From positions 1-64,000 of the forward strand of contig JAUCBJ010002054.1 of NCBI GenBank assembly GCA_032718475.1: DNA of 64,000 nt. Direction: 5' to 3'. Position numbers and translations under genes: made by a program. The notes below the pieces were generated by a model that saw only the letters and a program-made list of their open reading frames with translations, did not search any database and was not told the origin of the DNA. Position 1 is the first letter of the stretch. Every line of letters starts with the position of its first letter. Source of the stretch: Nemertoderma westbladi (lineage: Eukaryota > Xenacoelomorpha > Nemertodermatida > Nemertodermatidae). This document shows positions 60,747 through 64,000 of the stretch, one piece after another.

Positions 60747-63700
60747 TTAGGGCGATCCCTCCAATAGGCAACACTTCCCTACCGCCCTCCTGTAGGTCTT
60801 CCTATCTTTGGCCCCTATCTTCCCTCTGATCCTCACTTCCACAGATCTAATTCTTCCGTCTTTGGCGGGGTAGGTCTCCACTACCCTAGCCAACCTCCTG
60901 TGATTGTTGATAATCATATCATCTATGACGATTATCAAGTCACCCTTCCTTAGCTCCCTCTGGTTGTTCCTCTATTTACTCCTTTTGTGCAGTGTTGGAA
61001 GGTACTCTCGGATCCACCTTGCCCAATACTCTGCACTTATCGCCTTAGCCACCTTCCAGCTTTGACGCGAATGTATATCATCTGGATCGACGTTTCGCAT
61101 GTCAATCGTCGCTGGTCTCTCCATCAGCAGGTGTGCTGGTGTTAGGACGTCCAGCGATTCTGGATCGTCATTCTCGGATACAGCGGGCAGCTGTTGATAA
61201 TTCCCTCGCATTTCGCCAGCACTGTCCTTAGTACATCCTCAGTGACCATATGGTTATTCATCAGCTTGGGCATAAGTTGTTTGGAGCTTCCCAAAAGTCG
61301 CTCTACACATCCCAGTGTATGTGGCGCGTATGGAGTTCTCCTCTCCCACCTCATTAGGTGTTTCCTCATCGCCGCCTTGACATCTTTGCCCTCCAGAATG
61401 TCAAGGGCCTCCGCTAACTCGTTTTCCGTGCCCACGAAGTTAGTGCCATTGTCTGAGTAGGGTACCTCCACTGTTCCTCCTCTGCGGGTCACGAACCTCC
61501 CCAGCGCATTAATAAATGCCGACGCCGTGGCGTCTTGAGCAAGTTCTATCCCCACATAGCCCTCGTATTATTGCAGACGAAGATAATGCCGTAGCGTTTC
61601 TCCGTATGCCGCATCACCTTTATTTTAATCGGCCCAAACATGTCCATGCCGCCGTGTGTGAACGGTGGGTCGTGATGCCTTACCCTATTGGTCGGCAATG
61701 GCGCCATCTCCTGTATGGCCCTCTCCTTCTTCATCCATCGGCAGGTCTGGCATTGCCCCACTACCGTCTTCACCATCTTTCTGAGCTGGATTACCGAGAA
61801 TATCTTCCGAATCTCTGTCAGGGTATGGTTGGTACCACTGTGTAGTATGGACTTATGGGCATCCCATATGATCTGGTGGACTATTGGTGACTTGTTGGGG
61901 ATTATTATTGGTTTTGGTGGGATCACGGGGCTGATGTTGTTTTCCACCCTGGAGTTCATGACTAGGATCCCATCCTTATCTAATTGTGGTGACAGCGTGT
62001 TGAGCTCGCTGTTTTGACGAATGCGTTGTTGTTTGCTGACGCAGTTTACTTCGTCTCCGTATCCCTTCCTTTGCTCGTATTGTATCAGGGCTTTGGCCGC
62101 TCCTTCCAGATCGATGGTGGGTCTCGTTTTGGCATCCTTACCAGCTCCCCTAAGGAATTCTCCTCAGATATGCTACTAGCTTCTTCGTCTTGTACCAGCT
62201 GGAGCTGTAACTGAGCAACCTATCCATTGGGTTATTGCACGACTTTATCGGGTTTGATCGCAGTGGCGCCTCCTTAACCTCCCTCACTAGTTGACTAAAT
62301 ATTTCCTCCCCCTCTGATTCCTCTCCCGACTCCCCCACTGTCACTTCCTCTGTAGTTGGGTCTACCTTTCTCATCGGCAGCCAGCTCAACCTATCATTAA
62401 GGAAGTGTGGGCCATGCTGCCACAACTCCTGCTTCCATGAGAAAGCGTGGCGTACAACGCCCCTCGATAGCAGATCCGCTGGATTGTCGTCAGTTGGGCA
62501 GTAGTGCCATTTCTCCAAGTCTGACGTTGCTCTTATCTCATCCACTCTGTTCGCCACAAATATGGGATAACGCGTCTTCTCGTTAGGCAACACTACCATG
62601 GAATCTGTCCAGTAGTGCGTCTCTACTATATTTGGTATCGTGTCCACCAAGTATGCTGTCGCTCTCACTCCTAATCTTGCATCCATTAGCTCGAGTTTCG
62701 GCACTGATGCTGAATATGGTGGCGTCGACCTCGCTTTACTAAATGCAAGCCTGGGCTCATGAGTCCCCTTCCGCTGTACCAAATAAAGTGCCGCACCATA
62801 TGCTTCCAGGGATGCATCGGAGAACGTGTGTAGTTCTAAATCGGTCATGTCCCCATCTGGGAAGTATACACGTGGCATACTATAAGTCCCCATTTCTTCG
62901 AGGCTCCCTTTCCATTTTTCCCACTGTTTCCTTATCTCCACTGGACCTCCGCTTCCCAGTCATCTTTTATCTTATAGACCTTCTTCAATACTTGTTTCCC
63001 CGTAACTAATAACGGGGACGCTAGACCTAGCGGATCATAAATCCTCGTTATGTATGACACATAGCCTCGTATAGTATGGATCCAGGCACCCTCCTGACTT
63101 AGTTGATACTCCAACTCATCTGTTTCCCACTTTCATACGATCCCTAGTGACTTCTGCTGCGATTCTATCCTCTTGACCGCCATAATCTGTTCCTTTAATG
63201 TCATAGGTTTATCTATCTTTACCTCCGGTAGTTTATCTTATATGGCTTCCATAAATTCTCTAGAGTTGGACTGGAATTTTGTAAGGTTAAATCCTGATCC
63301 CTTCAGGATGTCGCGAACTTTGAGCCCTATATCGAGGATCTCTTTAACCAAATTTCCAGAACCCATCCCATCGTCCACGTAGAACCCACGTCGAATCATA
63401 TTGATCGCCTTCACACTGTATTCACCCTCTTTGCCCTTCACCGTGTGTCTTACGGCTGTAGTTGTGGTAAATGAGGACGACTTGGCCCCTATATTCTGCA
63501 CTACCATCTTATACATTGGTATCTCCAACGGTTCTTTGTCGCCGTTGTACCACAGGAAGTGCTGACTATCGCTATCCTCCTCTGTCACTCGCTCTTGGTT
63601 AAACATGCCATCTATATCGCACATGAAGGCGTGTTTTCCACTTCTGAACCTTAACAGGACCTCTATCCCAGAGTTGTAGATATTGAGGCCATCCAGTAGG

Positions 63701-64000
63701 TAGTCATTCAGACTCTTGCCATTTGTCTTGGCAGATGCGTCGACCACCATTCTTAACTTGCCCTTCTTAGGGTCCAGAGCCACATGAAGTGGCAAATAGT
63801 AGGTCCTATTGGTATTTGGTTCATCCACCGGTAGTTCCACAGCCCATCCTCGATCCACGTACTTCTTGATGGTCTTGTGGATGTATTCATTCTTTTCGGG
63901 GCTCCATCTAAGCGTTTGCTTTAATTTTCGAAGCCTCGTCAAGACCATCCTTTTATTGTCTGGTAGGGGCAACTTCGGCTGCTTCCATACCATCCCTATG
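60747..64000 (-). pseudogene. Decayed BEL/Pao pol (RT, RNase H, integrase), cut by the window edge
   Basis: On the minus strand: reverse transcriptase 63993-63238 with YYLPLHVALDPKKGKLRMVV, CDIDGMFNQ and catalytic FYVDDGMG. A stop follows at about 63238 and another at about 63135. RNase H is in 62941-62150 (LHTFSDASLEAYGAALYLV, HYWTDSMVV, WHYCPTDDNPADLLSRG). Integrase is in 61959-61142 (HSGTNHTL with CQTCRWMKKE, GGMDMFGPI, YSDNGTNFVG, VERLLGSS). The integrase tail runs 61211-60747 (YWARWIREYLPTL, DDMIINNHRRLARV, KCCLLEGSP). Several frameshifts separate these parts, so it is not translatable. It is a different lineage from BEL-3: sequences match only at motifs. The 5' part (gag, protease) lies beyond 64000. 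Confidence 0.9.

Overview
This is a eukaryotic, animal nuclear window. It is AT-rich and holds spliced genes for an axonemal-type dynein heavy chain and for an engrailed-class homeobox protein. It also holds a tRNA-Val and many retrotransposons. Introns are GT-AG with clean consensus sites. The BEL/Pao and APE-type LINE families, and frequent TAGGCCTA and ATACCGGTAT words, would suit a marine invertebrate. That placement is an inference and I cannot name the phylum.

Layout. 22-12397: a complete BEL/Pao-type LTR element (BEL-1, + strand) flanked by the 5-bp target duplication GCAGC. 12398-13776: no confident gene. 13777-21117: eleven consecutive exons of a dynein heavy chain on the minus strand, from the linker end through AAA1 into AAA2. 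Its introns carry a tRNA-Val gene, a LINE fragment, two MITE-like copies and two tandem arrays that cross 5' splice sites. 21620-23234, + strand: promoter-like sequence and the first two coding exons of an engrailed gene (EH1 and EH2 motifs). A 26-bp array starts just after the second donor, and no homeobox exon is visible. 24068-24625: an intronless cornichon (CNIH4-like) gene. About 25015-27938 plus 40591-40990: a decayed LINE split by a second BEL element (BEL-2, 27939-40590, duplication CATGG). 41455-43776: minisatellite and satellite. 43777 to about 57136: a third BEL/Pao element (BEL-3) with one uninterrupted 2805-codon Gag-Pol frame. About 57137-64000, minus strand: a decayed BEL/Pao element or tandem pair, with broken gag-like frames, a probable LTR and a broken pol.

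How the parts relate. BEL-1 and BEL-2 are relatives that keep a long open Gag-protease frame. Both lack reverse transcriptase, most of RNase H and the integrase core, so they look non-autonomous and would need enzymes in trans, for example from an element like BEL-3. Their near-identical LTR pairs and intact duplications mean recent insertion. The host genes are gaining sequence mainly in introns, and three tandem arrays lie at or across 5' splice sites. Those splice-site arrays, the interrupted engrailed gene and the Gag-protease-only BEL family are the most unusual observations.
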